Source: Anaerolineae bacterium (GTDB lineage Bacteria; Chloroflexota; Anaerolineae; B4-G1). From it: a stretch of DNA of 24,886 nucleotides. How positions within the stretch are numbered: the first letter of the stretch is position 1; each line of letters starts with the position of its first letter. Of this stretch, positions 7,206 through 15,174 are shown piece after piece. The stretch lies in NCBI GenBank assembly GCA_016783285.1, contig JADHWW010000021.1:1-24886 (forward strand), in the 5' to 3' direction. Below the pieces are notes generated by a model, which had not been told where the DNA came from, did no database searches, and saw nothing but the letters and a program-made list of their open reading frames with translations. Made by a program: the position numbers and the translations under genes.

Positions 7206-7459
7206 CACAACTGATTACCGGAAAGGCCGCGACGGAGAGGAGTAGGCGGAGGAAGACCGACAGGGAGACAGAGGCGGGTGCCCGTGGTTTCACCCCTTCG
7301 ATCCGCGTGAGGATACTGAAAGAGCGTTAACGGGGCAGCCGGTCGCACCCAGGAGTGCCGCCGGTGAAATGAGTGGGCTCCATCATCAGGAGCCAAGTGG
7401 GGGTGGTACCACGGGAGAAACGCGCTCTCGTCCTCAGGGGCGAGGGCGTTTGTCGTTCT
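7206..7459 (+). promoter_or_regulatory. T-box riboswitch leader of pheS with antiterminator and terminator
   Basis: The diagnostic T-box sequence TGGTACCACGG (7404-7414), preceded by GGGG and followed by the conserved CGTCC (7429-7433), forms the antiterminator whose UGG bulge senses an uncharged tRNA 3' end. Upstream, a Stem III-like hairpin GGCTCC(ATCATCA)GGAGCC lies at 7376-7394, another hairpin at 7339-7364, and Stem I-like elements at 7228-7310, including AGTA at 7241-7244 and a GCGGA/TCCGC pairing (7246-7250 with 7302-7306). A UUC triplet at 7297-7299 is a possible phenylalanine specifier, but I could not fold the specifier loop with certainty. Expected behaviour: uncharged tRNA-Phe stabilises the antiterminator and turns on pheS and the genes behind it. 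Confidence 0.85.
7418..7451 (+). terminator. T-box attenuator terminator
   Basis: AAACGC (7418-7423) pairs with GCGTTT (7446-7451) and CTCGTCC (7427-7433) with GGGCGAG (7438-7444), around a short TCAG loop. The 3' arm continues into TGTCGTTCT. It shares the CGTCC segment with the T-box antiterminator, so the two structures are mutually exclusive. Confidence 0.8.
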
Positions 7460-7483
7460 GGATATTGAATAAGGGAGATGCTG

Positions 7484-8506
7484 ATGCTAGACCAATTGAG
7501 TCAACTGGAAAAACAAGCCCTGGGCGCGCTGGACGCAGCCGAGGGTAAAGATGCGCTGACCGCGTGGCACAGGCGCTACCTGGGCAAGAAGGGCGCGCTG
7601 ACGCTGATGTTGCGCTCCGTCAGGGAACTGCCGAAGGAGGAACGACCGGCCTTCGGACGAGCCGCCAACGAGGCCAAAGTGGCGCTGGAGGAGGCCTACC
7701 AGACGCGATCCGAGGTGTTACGCCGGGCAGAGATGGAGCGCGAGTTGGAAGAGAGCGCGATTGACGTCACCTTGCCGGGCCGGCCCACCGGCCCCGGCCA
7801 CCTGCACATCACCACCCAGACGTTGCGCCAGATTTACGCCATCTTTGCCGAGATGGGCTTCCAGGTCTACGAGGCCCCTGACGTCGAGACCGACGAACTG
7901 AACTTTGGGCTGCTCAATATGCCGCCCCACCACCCGGCCCGCGATATGTGGGACACCTTCTGGATTGACGATGAGGTCTTGCTGCGCACGCACACCTCGC
8001 CGGGGCAGATCCGAGTGATGCGCGAGCGCTGCCCCGAGCCCATCCGCGTCATCCTGCCCGGCAAATGCTATCGCTACGAGCAGGTCACCGCCCGCTCCGA
8101 GCACCAGTTCTACCAGGTGGAGGGGCTGGCGATAGGGCACGCTATCACGATGACCGACCTCATCGGCACGCTGACCGAGTTTGCGCGACGACTCTACGGG
8201 CCGGAGCGTCGTATCCGTATCCGGGGCTCTTACTTCCCCTTCACCGAACCTTCCATTGAGGCTGACATGGATTGCATCCTGTGCGGCGGTGAAGGTTGCC
8301 GGGTGTGCAAATACTCCGGCTGGCTGGAGATCGGTGGGGCGGGAATGGTGCACCCGGTCGTACTGCAGAACGGTGGCTACGACCCCGACGAGTGGAGTGG
8401 TTTCGCCTTCGGGATGGGCGTCGAGCGGCCGGCCATGCTCAAATACAGCATTGACGACATCCGCATGTTCTACGGGAACGACCTGCGGTTCCTGCGGCAG
8501 TTCTAG
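7484..8506 (+). CDS. pheS: phenylalanyl-tRNA synthetase alpha subunit
   Basis: 340 residues. The catalytic subunit of the alpha2-beta2 enzyme that charges tRNA-Phe. The second ATG (7484) is chosen because AGGGAG lies 6 bases before it, while it touches the first ATG at 7478. An N-terminal coiled-coil tRNA-binding arm (residues 1-85) precedes the class II core: THTSPGQIRVM (motif 1/2 region), GKCYRYEQVTARSEHQFYQVEGL (motif 2), the Cys cluster CILCGGEGCRVCKYSGWLEI and the motif 3 region FAFGMGVERPAMLKY. Length is normal (330-350). It is preceded by a T-box leader, and transcription probably continues through the next gene into pheT. Confidence 0.97.
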   Translation: MLDQLSQLEKQALGALDAAEGKDALTAWHRRYLGKKGALTLMLRSVRELPKEERPAFGRAANEAKVALEEAYQTRSEVLRRAEMERELEESAIDVTLPGRPTGPGHLHITTQTLRQIYAIFAEMGFQVYEAPDVETDELNFGLLNMPPHHPARDMWDTFWIDDEVLLRTHTSPGQIRVMRERCPEPIRVILPGKCYRYEQVTARSEHQFYQVEGLAIGHAITMTDLIGTLTEFARRLYGPERRIRIRGSYFPFTEPSIEADMDCILCGGEGCRVCKYSGWLEIGGAGMVHPVVLQNGGYDPDEWSGFAFGMGVERPAMLKYSIDDIRMFYGNDLRFLRQF

Positions 8507-8516
8507 GATTTACGTT

Positions 8517-10298
8517 ATGGTACAGTGGTGGCAGTCTGAGCGTCCTATCGTGCTGCTCGTTGCCGTGTTCGTGGTATTGGGTGTGGTGTACAGTGTGACC
8601 GTGCCGCTGTGGGAAGCACCCGACGAGGTGGCGCATTTCGCCTACGTCGCTCACCTCGTCAGGACACGCTCTCTGCCAGTGCAGCAGATGGGGGTGCTCG
8701 ACGAGGCGCATCAGCCTCCGCTGTACTACGTGGTCGCGGCACTGGTCGGCAGCGTGGCGGACTTGAATGATACTACGGGAGCCTACCAACGCAATCCAGG
8801 CTTCGTCTGGGCCGGGCAGGGCGGGTCGGAGCATAACGCCGCCCTCCACCACACAGCCGAGACCTTTCCCTACCGCGGCATCGCGTTGGCGGCGCATCTG
8901 GCGCGGTGGGTCTCAATACTGACCGGCGCGGTAACGGTAGTGTTCACCTATGCCATCGCGCGCCGTGTCTTTCCTGAGACTCGAGGGCTGGCCCTGCTCG
9001 CGGCTGCGCTGACCGCATTCAACCCTCAGTTCCTGTTCGTCAGCGGCAGTGTCAGCCTGGACGGAATGACGGCAATGACGTGTACGCTGGCCTTATGGCA
9101 ATTGATACGCACGCTCGAAAGGCCGCCACGATGGCAAGGATGGGCGTTGACCGGCGTATGGTGCGGATTGGCTGTGCTTTCCAAACCCAGCGCTTTCGTG
9201 GTGGGGCTCGTGGCCGGCATATTGCTCCTGCTGTGCGCAGTGCGCCACCACTCGTGGGGCCTGCCATGGCGCGGCGCTCTTCCGTTGGGAGTGACATTCT
9301 TACTGGTGAGCGGGTGGTGGTTCGTGCGCAACTGGGCGCTATACGGCGACCCCCTGGGCTGGCAGACCTTCCTGGCGAACTGGGCGGTCGTGCAGCGTAA
9401 CAGCAGGGTCAGGTGGGACGACGTGTGCAGGTTCTTCACCACGCAGTTCCAGTCATACTGGGCCCGTTTTGGGTGGATGACGATCTCAACGCCAGGATGG
9501 GTCTATCCGTTGCTGCTGGTCTTGTGTGGCCTGAGCCTCGTGGGCTGGGGGATATGGTTCTGGCGACGCCGGCATCGCTCGCTGAGTGGGGCCCAATTGT
9601 TTGGCCTGATCTCCCTGGCACTCTTTCCACTGCTGCAGGAAGCGTTCCAGTTCCGGAGTATCTTTGTCTTTAACGATTCCTGGTACCAGGGACGCTACCT
9701 GTTCCCTGCCGTTGCCGCGTTGAGCACACTGCTGGCGGCAGGGCTGTGGAATCTGACATCCAACCGAGTGGCGCCCATCGTATCAATCGTGGTGGGAGCA
9801 GGGTTGTTGCTTCTTTCGATTGCGGCGCCGATCTGGGTGATCCGACCGTTATACACGACCCCCGCCCTGGCCAAGTGGCAGGTCTGGACCTTGCCCCATC
9901 GCTCCGACGTCACTTTTGGCGAACGGATACGGTTGCTGGGCTACCGAATGGAACGCGCAGAAGCATCCGATCAACGTAACGTCACGATAACATTTTACTG
10001 GCAAGCCGTACAGCATCCCGAGTTGGACTATTCGGTGTTCGTGCACGTGATCAACGAGGCCGGTGAGTTGATCACTCAGGGTGACGTCGGCCTGGGCAGT
10101 GACCAGAACTATCCGACCAGCGCCTGGTGGGCAGGGGACATCGTCCCCAGCCAGCATGCTCTCGTGCTACCGCCGGATGGCTACGAAATCCGAGTCGGTG
10201 TGTATTTCTGGGCTGACGGGTCACGTCTGCCCGCAGTCGAAAATGGCATCCCTGTAGGCGACCTTATCACGCTGGACTCAGAGTTCCTTAAACAATGA
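8517..10298 (+). CDS. GT-C fold membrane glycosyltransferase-like protein (GT39/ArnT type)
   Basis: 593 residues from the ATG at 8517, ten bases after pheS; the frame extends back inside pheS but that part is a shadow. A first membrane helix (residues about 10-30) is followed by the loop VPLWEAPDEVAHFAYVAHLV, where Asp-Glu matches the catalytic motif of polyprenyl-phosphate-dependent sugar transferases, then DEAHQPPLYY and about ten further hydrophobic helices to residue 460. The last 130 residues are soluble and beta-rich (YSVFVHVINEAGELITQGD), a domain often seen at the end of such Chloroflexota proteins. It probably moves a sugar from a lipid carrier to an acceptor on the outer face of the membrane; donor and acceptor are unknown. 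It lies between pheS and pheT, which normally adjoin. Confidence 0.75.
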   Translation: MVQWWQSERPIVLLVAVFVVLGVVYSVTVPLWEAPDEVAHFAYVAHLVRTRSLPVQQMGVLDEAHQPPLYYVVAALVGSVADLNDTTGAYQRNPGFVWAGQGGSEHNAALHHTAETFPYRGIALAAHLARWVSILTGAVTVVFTYAIARRVFPETRGLALLAAALTAFNPQFLFVSGSVSLDGMTAMTCTLALWQLIRTLERPPRWQGWALTGVWCGLAVLSKPSAFVVGLVAGILLLLCAVRHHSWGLPWRGALPLGVTFLLVSGWWFVRNWALYGDPLGWQTFLANWAVVQRNSRVRWDDVCRFFTTQFQSYWARFGWMTISTPGWVYPLLLVLCGLSLVGWGIWFWRRRHRSLSGAQLFGLISLALFPLLQEAFQFRSIFVFNDSWYQGRYLFPAVAALSTLLAAGLWNLTSNRVAPIVSIVVGAGLLLLSIAAPIWVIRPLYTTPALAKWQVWTLPHRSDVTFGERIRLLGYRMERAEASDQRNVTITFYWQAVQHPELDYSVFVHVINEAGELITQGDVGLGSDQNYPTSAWWAGDIVPSQHALVLPPDGYEIRVGVYFWADGSRLPAVENGIPVGDLITLDSEFLKQ

Positions 10299-10314
10299 AC
10301 AGGAGACCCGAAAA

Positions 10315-12996
10315 ATGCGAGTACCTACAAGTTGGCTAAGAGACTATGTGGACATCGCCCTCCCCATCCCCGAACTGGCCGAGCGGCTGACGCTGGCCGG
10401 GCTGGAGGTGGAGACGGTCGAGTACATTGGCCTGCCGGGGGCCGAACTGGAGTGGGATCCAGAGAAAATCGTCGTGGGCGAGATCCACGCCGTGCGCACC
10501 CACCCCAACGCCGACCGGCTGGTCCTGGCCGAGGTGGAGTACGGCGGCCCGCAGACGGAGGTCGTCGTGTCGGGGCCTCCCAGCCTGCTGCCGCTCCGAG
10601 GTCAGGACGACCTGCACCTCAAGGTGGCCTTTGCGATGGAGGGCGCCCGTCTCTGGGACCCCTACGCCGAGGAGCCGCGCATCAGAAAACTGAAAAAAAG
10701 CAAGATTCGCGGCGTCTCTTCCCGGGCTATGGTCTGTTCCGAGAAGGAACTGGGCCTCTCCGACGAGCACGTGGACATCATCTACCTGCCCGACGACGCG
10801 CCGGTGGGCACGCCGCTGGCCGAGTACCTGGGCGACGCCGTCTTGGAATTCGACATCAAAGGGCCTTTCGCTCACCTGTACTCGGTCGTCGGCGTCGCCC
10901 GCGAGGTGGCGGCGCTGCTCGACGTGTCGCTCAGGCGGGACGCGCTACAAGTGCTGGACCGCCACCCGACAGAACTGACCCCCACGCCGGATTTTCTGGT
11001 GCTAGAGATCGCCGACCCCGACCTGTGCCCGCGCTACTCGGCGGCCTTTATCCGGGGCGTGAAGGTGGGCCCTTCGCCCTTCTGGATGCAGACGCGGCTG
11101 CACCGCGCCGGGATGCGCCCGATCAACAACATCGTGGACGTCACCAACTATGTCATGTTAGAGTTAGGGCAACCGCTGCACGCCTTCGACTATCACCTTC
11201 TGCGCCCCAGGCCTGCCCTGAGCGCTTGCCCTGAGCGTGGTCGAAGGGAAGCCGAAGGGCTCGGCGGCAACCAACCAGCAATCATCGTGCGCCGCGCCCG
11301 CCCCGGCGAGCAGATGAAGACGCTCGACGGGATCTCGCGCACCTTCGACGAGGAGATGTTGCTCATCACCGACGGGGGCGGCCCCGTGGCCGTGGCCGGC
11401 GTGATGGGCGGCCTGGAAAGCGAAGTCACTGAGGCAACGACCGACATTCTCCTGGAAGCGGCCAACTTTTACTTCCTCAACGTCCGCCGCACCTCCCGCC
11501 TGCTGGGACTGGTCAGCGAATCGAGCACCCGATTCGGGCGGCGGGTGGACCCAGAGTTGACGGTGAAAGCGGCAGCGCGGGCGGCCCACCTGATGGCGGA
11601 ACTGGGCGGCGGCGCCGGCGTCCCGGTCATCGGCGACCTGTACCCCGGCCAACAGCCGTTGCGCACCATCGAACTGGCCCCGGCGCAGGTCAACCGCATC
11701 CTGGGCATCGAAATCCCAACCGGCGAAATCGTCCGCATCCTCACCTCCCTCGAATTCCAAGTCACCCAATCACCCAGTCACCCAGTCACCCAGTCACCAG
11801 TCACCCAGTCACCAGTCACCAAGTCACCAAGTCACCAGGTCACCATCCCCTCCCACCGCCCTGACGTCACGCTTCCCGTGGACCTGGCCGAGGAGGTGGG
11901 GCGCGTGTGGGGCTACGACCGTTTCCCGACGACTTCTCTGCGCGACGAACTGCCGCCGCAGCGGGCCAATCCCCGCCTGGAGGCGGCCGAGCGCGTGCGT
12001 GACCTGCTGGTCGGCTGTGGCCTGGATGAAGTGATCACCTATTCGCTGGTGAACGTCGAGGATGAGGGAAAACTGGAGTCCAGCAGGGCGACCGCGGAGG
12101 GTCGCAGGGCGACCACGAAGGGTCGCAGGGCGACCACGAAGGGTCGCAGGGCGACCACGAAGGGTCGCAGGGCGACCACGAAGGGTCGCCCCTACCTGCG
12201 CTTGCGCAACCCTCTCTCGGCCGAGCGGGCCTATCTGCGGCAGACGCTGCTCCCGTCCCTGCTGGACACCACACGCGAAAACCTGCGCTTCCTCGACTGC
12301 GTGACCATCTTTGAAGTCGGCGCAGTCTACCGGCCGGTGGAGGGGCAGACGCTGCCCGACGAACCGCTCCTGCTGTCCATCGTGATGACCGGCCCGCGGG
12401 AGGGCCGCTCGTGGCTGGCGGGGCAAGATTGCGCGCCGTTGGGTTTCTACGATCTCAAGGGGGTGGTGGAAACATTGCTGGCGGGGCTGGGGCTGGAAGG
12501 GACGTTCGATCCGGGCGAGCACCCAGCCTTCCATCCGGGCCGGTGTGCGCAGGTAAGCATCGGCGATAATGTGGTGGGCGTGATGGGGGAATTGCATCCC
12601 CTGGCGCGGGAGGCTTTTGACCTGCCGGAGCAACCCGTCTGCGCGTTAGAGCTCGACCTGGACAGGCTGTTGGCGGCCTGGGGTGCGCCTCGCACGATGA
12701 CACCCATCTCCGCCAACCCGCCGGTGTACGAGGATCTGGCGGTGGTGGTGGACGAGGACGTGCCGGCGGTGCGCGTGCGCGACCTCATCGCCCAGACCGG
12801 CAAGTCGCTCGTGCGCTCGGTCGTGCTGTTCGACGTCTACCGGGGGGAGCAGGTGGGGGCCGGCAAGAAGAGTATGGCCTACCGCCTCACCTACCAGGCG
12901 GACGACCGCACGCTGACCGACAAGGAGGTCGCCAAACTGCGGGGCAAGATCGTGCGCCGGTTGGAGCGGGAACTGGGGGCAACGCTGCGAAGTTAG
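10315..12996 (+). CDS. pheT: phenylalanyl-tRNA synthetase beta subunit with in-frame repeat insertions
   Basis: 893 residues against about 800 in most bacteria. Start ATG 10315 has AGGAG upstream, 16 bases after the preceding gene. Domains in order: N-terminal and EMAP-type tRNA-binding domain (VVGEIHAVRTHPNADRLVLA, residues 55-75), B3/4 editing domain (MQTRLHRAGMRPINNIVDVTNYVM, residues about 260-285), B5 domain ending SHRPDVTLPVDLAEEVGRVWGYDRFP (about 518-545), catalytic-like core (LRNPLSAERAYLRQTLLPSLL) and the C-terminal FDX-ACB anticodon-binding domain (NPPVYEDLAVVVDEDVP to the end). Three insertions explain the extra length: residues about 300-320 (dispersed repeat), 482-510 (VTQSP repeats) and 589-625 (ATTKGRR repeats). 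All conserved blocks around them stay in frame, so the protein is probably functional. Confidence 0.95.
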   Translation: MRVPTSWLRDYVDIALPIPELAERLTLAGLEVETVEYIGLPGAELEWDPEKIVVGEIHAVRTHPNADRLVLAEVEYGGPQTEVVVSGPPSLLPLRGQDDLHLKVAFAMEGARLWDPYAEEPRIRKLKKSKIRGVSSRAMVCSEKELGLSDEHVDIIYLPDDAPVGTPLAEYLGDAVLEFDIKGPFAHLYSVVGVAREVAALLDVSLRRDALQVLDRHPTELTPTPDFLVLEIADPDLCPRYSAAFIRGVKVGPSPFWMQTRLHRAGMRPINNIVDVTNYVMLELGQPLHAFDYHLLRPRPALSACPERGRREAEGLGGNQPAIIVRRARPGEQMKTLDGISRTFDEEMLLITDGGGPVAVAGVMGGLESEVTEATTDILLEAANFYFLNVRRTSRLLGLVSESSTRFGRRVDPELTVKAAARAAHLMAELGGGAGVPVIGDLYPGQQPLRTIELAPAQVNRILGIEIPTGEIVRILTSLEFQVTQSPSHPVTQSPVTQSPVTKSPSHQVTIPSHRPDVTLPVDLAEEVGRVWGYDRFPTTSLRDELPPQRANPRLEAAERVRDLLVGCGLDEVITYSLVNVEDEGKLESSRATAEGRRATTKGRRATTKGRRATTKGRRATTKGRPYLRLRNPLSAERAYLRQTLLPSLLDTTRENLRFLDCVTIFEVGAVYRPVEGQTLPDEPLLLSIVMTGPREGRSWLAGQDCAPLGFYDLKGVVETLLAGLGLEGTFDPGEHPAFHPGRCAQVSIGDNVVGVMGELHPLAREAFDLPEQPVCALELDLDRLLAAWGAPRTMTPISANPPVYEDLAVVVDEDVPAVRVRDLIAQTGKSLVRSVVLFDVYRGEQVGAGKKSMAYRLTYQADDRTLTDKEVAKLRGKIVRRLERELGATLRS
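11226..11248 (+). repeat. dispersed short repeat, copy 5, inside pheT
   Basis: TTGCCCTGAGCGTGGTCGAA and the bases around it, with a partial second copy (CCTGCCCTGAGCGC) just before it at 11213, add RPALSACPERGRREAEGLG between the HAFDY and IIVRRARPGEQ blocks of the B3/4 domain. Confidence 0.8.
11758..11845 (+). repeat. AGTCACC(C) tandem repeat inside pheT
   Basis: About eleven 7- to 8-base units of the form AGTCACC or AGTCACCC, in frame, code for the VTQSPSHPVTQSP-type stretch inside the B5 domain. Because unit length varies between 7 and 8, expansions would often shift the frame; the present array has a net length that keeps it. Confidence 0.9.
12080..12190 (+). repeat. 21-bp tandem repeat of small hairpins inside pheT
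   Basis: Four perfect units of GTCGCAGGGCGACCACGAAG + G (12101-12184), preceded by one diverged unit. Each unit is seven codons (GRRATTK) and contains GGTCGC-AGG-GCGACC, a 6-bp hairpin with a 3-base loop. The array sits just before the LRNPLSAERAYLRQ block. Confidence 0.9.
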
Positions 12997-13042
12997 TCGG
13001 GAGCCTTTGCCGACTGCTAAACGCTGATTTCACAAAGCCATG

Positions 13043-13071
13043 TTGAAACCAGAGCTGTTGTGTGGTATAAT
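13043..13071 (+). promoter_or_regulatory. promoter of the 13107-13715 gene
   Basis: TTGAAA (13043-13048), 17-base spacer, perfect TATAAT (13066-13071); predicted leader about 30 bases. Confidence 0.85.
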
Positions 13072-13106
13072 ACGGGCAAGTTACCGGGAAAGGCAGGTGG
13101 AGTCCA

Positions 13107-13715
13107 ATGTTCGAGACGACGGAAAAACGGCACGTCACTGACCTGGAAGAGCTGAGGGCGCAAGTGTGGCACACCATTGACCGGGTGGATCGCCAGATTG
13201 ACCGGACGCAACGCCAAATTGAGCAGACGTCACGAGAGATGCGCAAATCCAGGCAGGAACTGAACAAAAAGTGGGGCGAGTTGGCGAACAAGATGGGCAC
13301 GATGGCCGAAGACCTGGTGGCCCCAAGCGTTCCTCGCATCCTGCGCGAGACCGTAGGCTTCCCTGACGGCCACGTGGACAGTATGGCGGTGCGCGTGCGA
13401 CGGCTACATCCCGCTGACCGAGGGCGTTCACAAGAGTTCGACGTGGTGGCGGCGTGTGGAGAGCACGTGCTGATCAACGAGACCAAGAGCAGTCTGGACT
13501 CAAAGGATGTGCGGAATTTTGCGCAACTGATGCGCGAAGCGCGCGATTTCTTTCCCGAATATGCCGATAAAAAGTTCATCGGCGCTATTGCCTCTCTGTA
13601 CGTGGACGAGAGCGTGGTGCGATACGGCGAGAAGCAAGGGTTGATCGTATTGGGCTTTGGGGAAGACGTGATGGAGGTGCTGAACTCGCCCGGCTTTAAG
13701 CCCCAAACGTTCTGA
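13107..13715 (+). CDS. coiled-coil protein with PD-(D/E)XK nuclease-like domain
   Basis: 202 residues; ATG 13107 follows GGTGGAG. Residues 1-65 are a coiled coil (LRAQVWHTIDRVDRQIDRTQRQIEQ). The C-terminal domain carries QEFDVVAACGEHVLINETKSS around residues 110-132, which has the D-x(n)-E-x-K spacing of the restriction-endonuclease fold, followed by helical and strand elements (NFAQLMREARDFFPEYADKKFIGAIAS). Unlike the gene at 1672-2571 the E-x-K lysine is kept. Such proteins are abundant and functionally undefined in Chloroflexota and Cyanobacteria. It is a single-gene unit with its own promoter and terminator. Confidence 0.75.
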   Translation: MFETTEKRHVTDLEELRAQVWHTIDRVDRQIDRTQRQIEQTSREMRKSRQELNKKWGELANKMGTMAEDLVAPSVPRILRETVGFPDGHVDSMAVRVRRLHPADRGRSQEFDVVAACGEHVLINETKSSLDSKDVRNFAQLMREARDFFPEYADKKFIGAIASLYVDESVVRYGEKQGLIVLGFGEDVMEVLNSPGFKPQTF

Positions 13716-13743
13716 GGGACTGTCTCCTGCGACACAGTATTCA

Positions 13744-13779
13744 GGAGCCCGGCGCCTCGCAGGCGCCGGGCTCCTTTGT
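13744..13779 (+). terminator. intrinsic terminator after the nuclease-like gene
   Basis: A perfect 14-bp stem GGAGCCCGGCGCCT / AGGCGCCGGGCTCC with loop CGC is followed by TTTGTT. It stands between convergent genes and could stop transcription from both sides. Confidence 0.85.
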
Positions 13780-13786
13780 TGGCGGG

Positions 13787-14990
13787 TCAATCGCTGCGCC
13801 TCACCAGCGACAGGTAGGTCTTGTAAAAAGAGGCTTCGTACGCGCCCATGTCAACGATGGGGGCAGTGCCGTTGCCGGTGTCAGGCACGTCGGGCACGTC
13901 CACGCGGCGCGGGTTGCCGTCCAGGTCAAAAGTGACGGTGATAGCATCATTGTCCCCCGCGTCAATGGCCGGGGAGATGTCGCGCAGGCGCAGATCATCG
14001 GCGCCGACAAACTGCAGGTCGGCGTTGAGGTTCCCCGTGCCGGTGTAAACCGTGGCGCTCTGTATCAGACTGTAGGTCACGGTGATGGCGCTGGTCTCGT
14101 TGGTGATCTGGGTCGTCTCACCGGTGCCGCTGCCGTCGCTGTTGCCCCACAGGATGCAGTTGGTCAGCCGGGCGTTACTCGCGGACGAGTTATACATCCC
14201 GCCGCCGCTGCCCGGCCGTGTTGTTGCTAAAAGTGACGTTGGTCAACGTGGGATTGCTGTTGTCCTCATTGCACATCCCGCCGCCATCCCTGGCATAGTT
14301 GCCGCTGAAGGTGACGTTGGTCAGTGTGGGACTGCTGTCGGCGTTGTACATTCCACCGCCGTTGTCGTAGGAGGCACGCCCGTTCGCCTGGCCGCCGGTG
14401 ACGGTGAAGCCATCGAGCACGGCGGTCTCGGTCACGCCGCCGCCGGTGACGACGTGGTAAGCGTTGCTGCCAGTGATGTTGGTCGTGTTGGTGACCACGC
14501 CGTTCGCGCCGGTGGTGTCGCTCCCGTCCAGGTCGCCGCTGAGGACGGTGACGTGAGCCTCCCAATCACGCTGGTCGCGGGCGGTCTCCGTGCCCGCAAA
14601 GCCGCCGTAGAGCGCCACGCCGTTCACCAGCGTAAAAGTCGCTGTGCGGGTGATGCCGGCGGTCGGCGTGTAGATGCCCTCGGCGACCAAGATTTCGTCA
14701 CCGCCGGTGGCGGCGTCCAGGGCGTCTTGCAGGTCGGTGCAGGCGTCGCTCCACGAGGCGCCGTTGTTCGCGCCGGTGGCGTCGTGGTCCACGTAGATTC
14801 GTGCCTGGTCAGGCAGCGCCGGTTCCGCCTGGGTCAGGTTGGCGCCGGTGCAGTCCGGCGTTTTGTGTGCCATCGTCGGCGCGTCCAGTGTCGCCGAGGC
14901 TGCCTGCATCGGCGTGGGATTGCCGGTCAGCAGGGCCGGGAGTAGCAAGGTGAGGACGATCAGTCTGCTGAATGGTTTGCGTAGGTTCAC
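13787..14990 (-). pseudogene. secreted beta-helix (pectin-lyase-like) protein broken by a single-base frameshift
   Basis: The first part starts at a GTG at 14990 with AGGAG 5 bases upstream, has a signal peptide (RKPFSRLIVLTLLLPALL, ending near QAASA), then ARIYVDHDATGANNGASWSD and repeats of the form GGGMYN..SSPTLTNVTFSGN typical of right-handed parallel beta-helix surface proteins. It ends at a stop near 14188. A second frame (to 13787) continues the same repeat, GGGMYNSSASN, through NADLQFVGADDLRLRDISPAIDAGDN, to a TYLSLVRRSD tail. Removing one G near 14210 restores NNTAGSGGGMYNSSASN exactly. The joined protein would be about 400 residues and exported; its ligand is unknown. Confidence 0.8.
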
Positions 14991-15146
14991 TTCAACTCCT
15001 GTATTCTCCAATGGGCTGTGGCTCCAATTCGAATCACTAAAGCGCTGAGGGCACTGAATTTCACTGAACGGTGAGCATTTATCAGTGTCATCAGTGAATT
15101 CAGTGCCTCAGTGGTTCGAGGCCCGCATTTCTAGCGTGCCACCGCG

Positions 15147-15174
15147 ATTATACCCGTTTTCCCTCCGGTGACAA
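15147..15174 (-). promoter_or_regulatory. repeat-borne promoter for the beta-helix gene
   Basis: Minus strand TTGTCA (15174-15169), 16-base spacer, TATAAT (15152-15147). The whole promoter lies inside the 42-base repeat copy A. Confidence 0.75.

Noticed and set aside
7111..7396. Extension of the transposase frame and a second minus-strand frame (7069-7293)
   Set aside because: They lie on top of the pheS promoter and T-box leader, and their translation has no family likeness.
11758..12190. CRISPR-like arrays
   Set aside because: The repeats are head-to-tail without unique spacers and are translated in frame within pheT. No cas gene is present.
14082..14945. A 287-residue plus-strand frame
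   Set aside because: Antisense to the beta-helix protein; its Val/Gly-rich translation is a codon-bias artefact.
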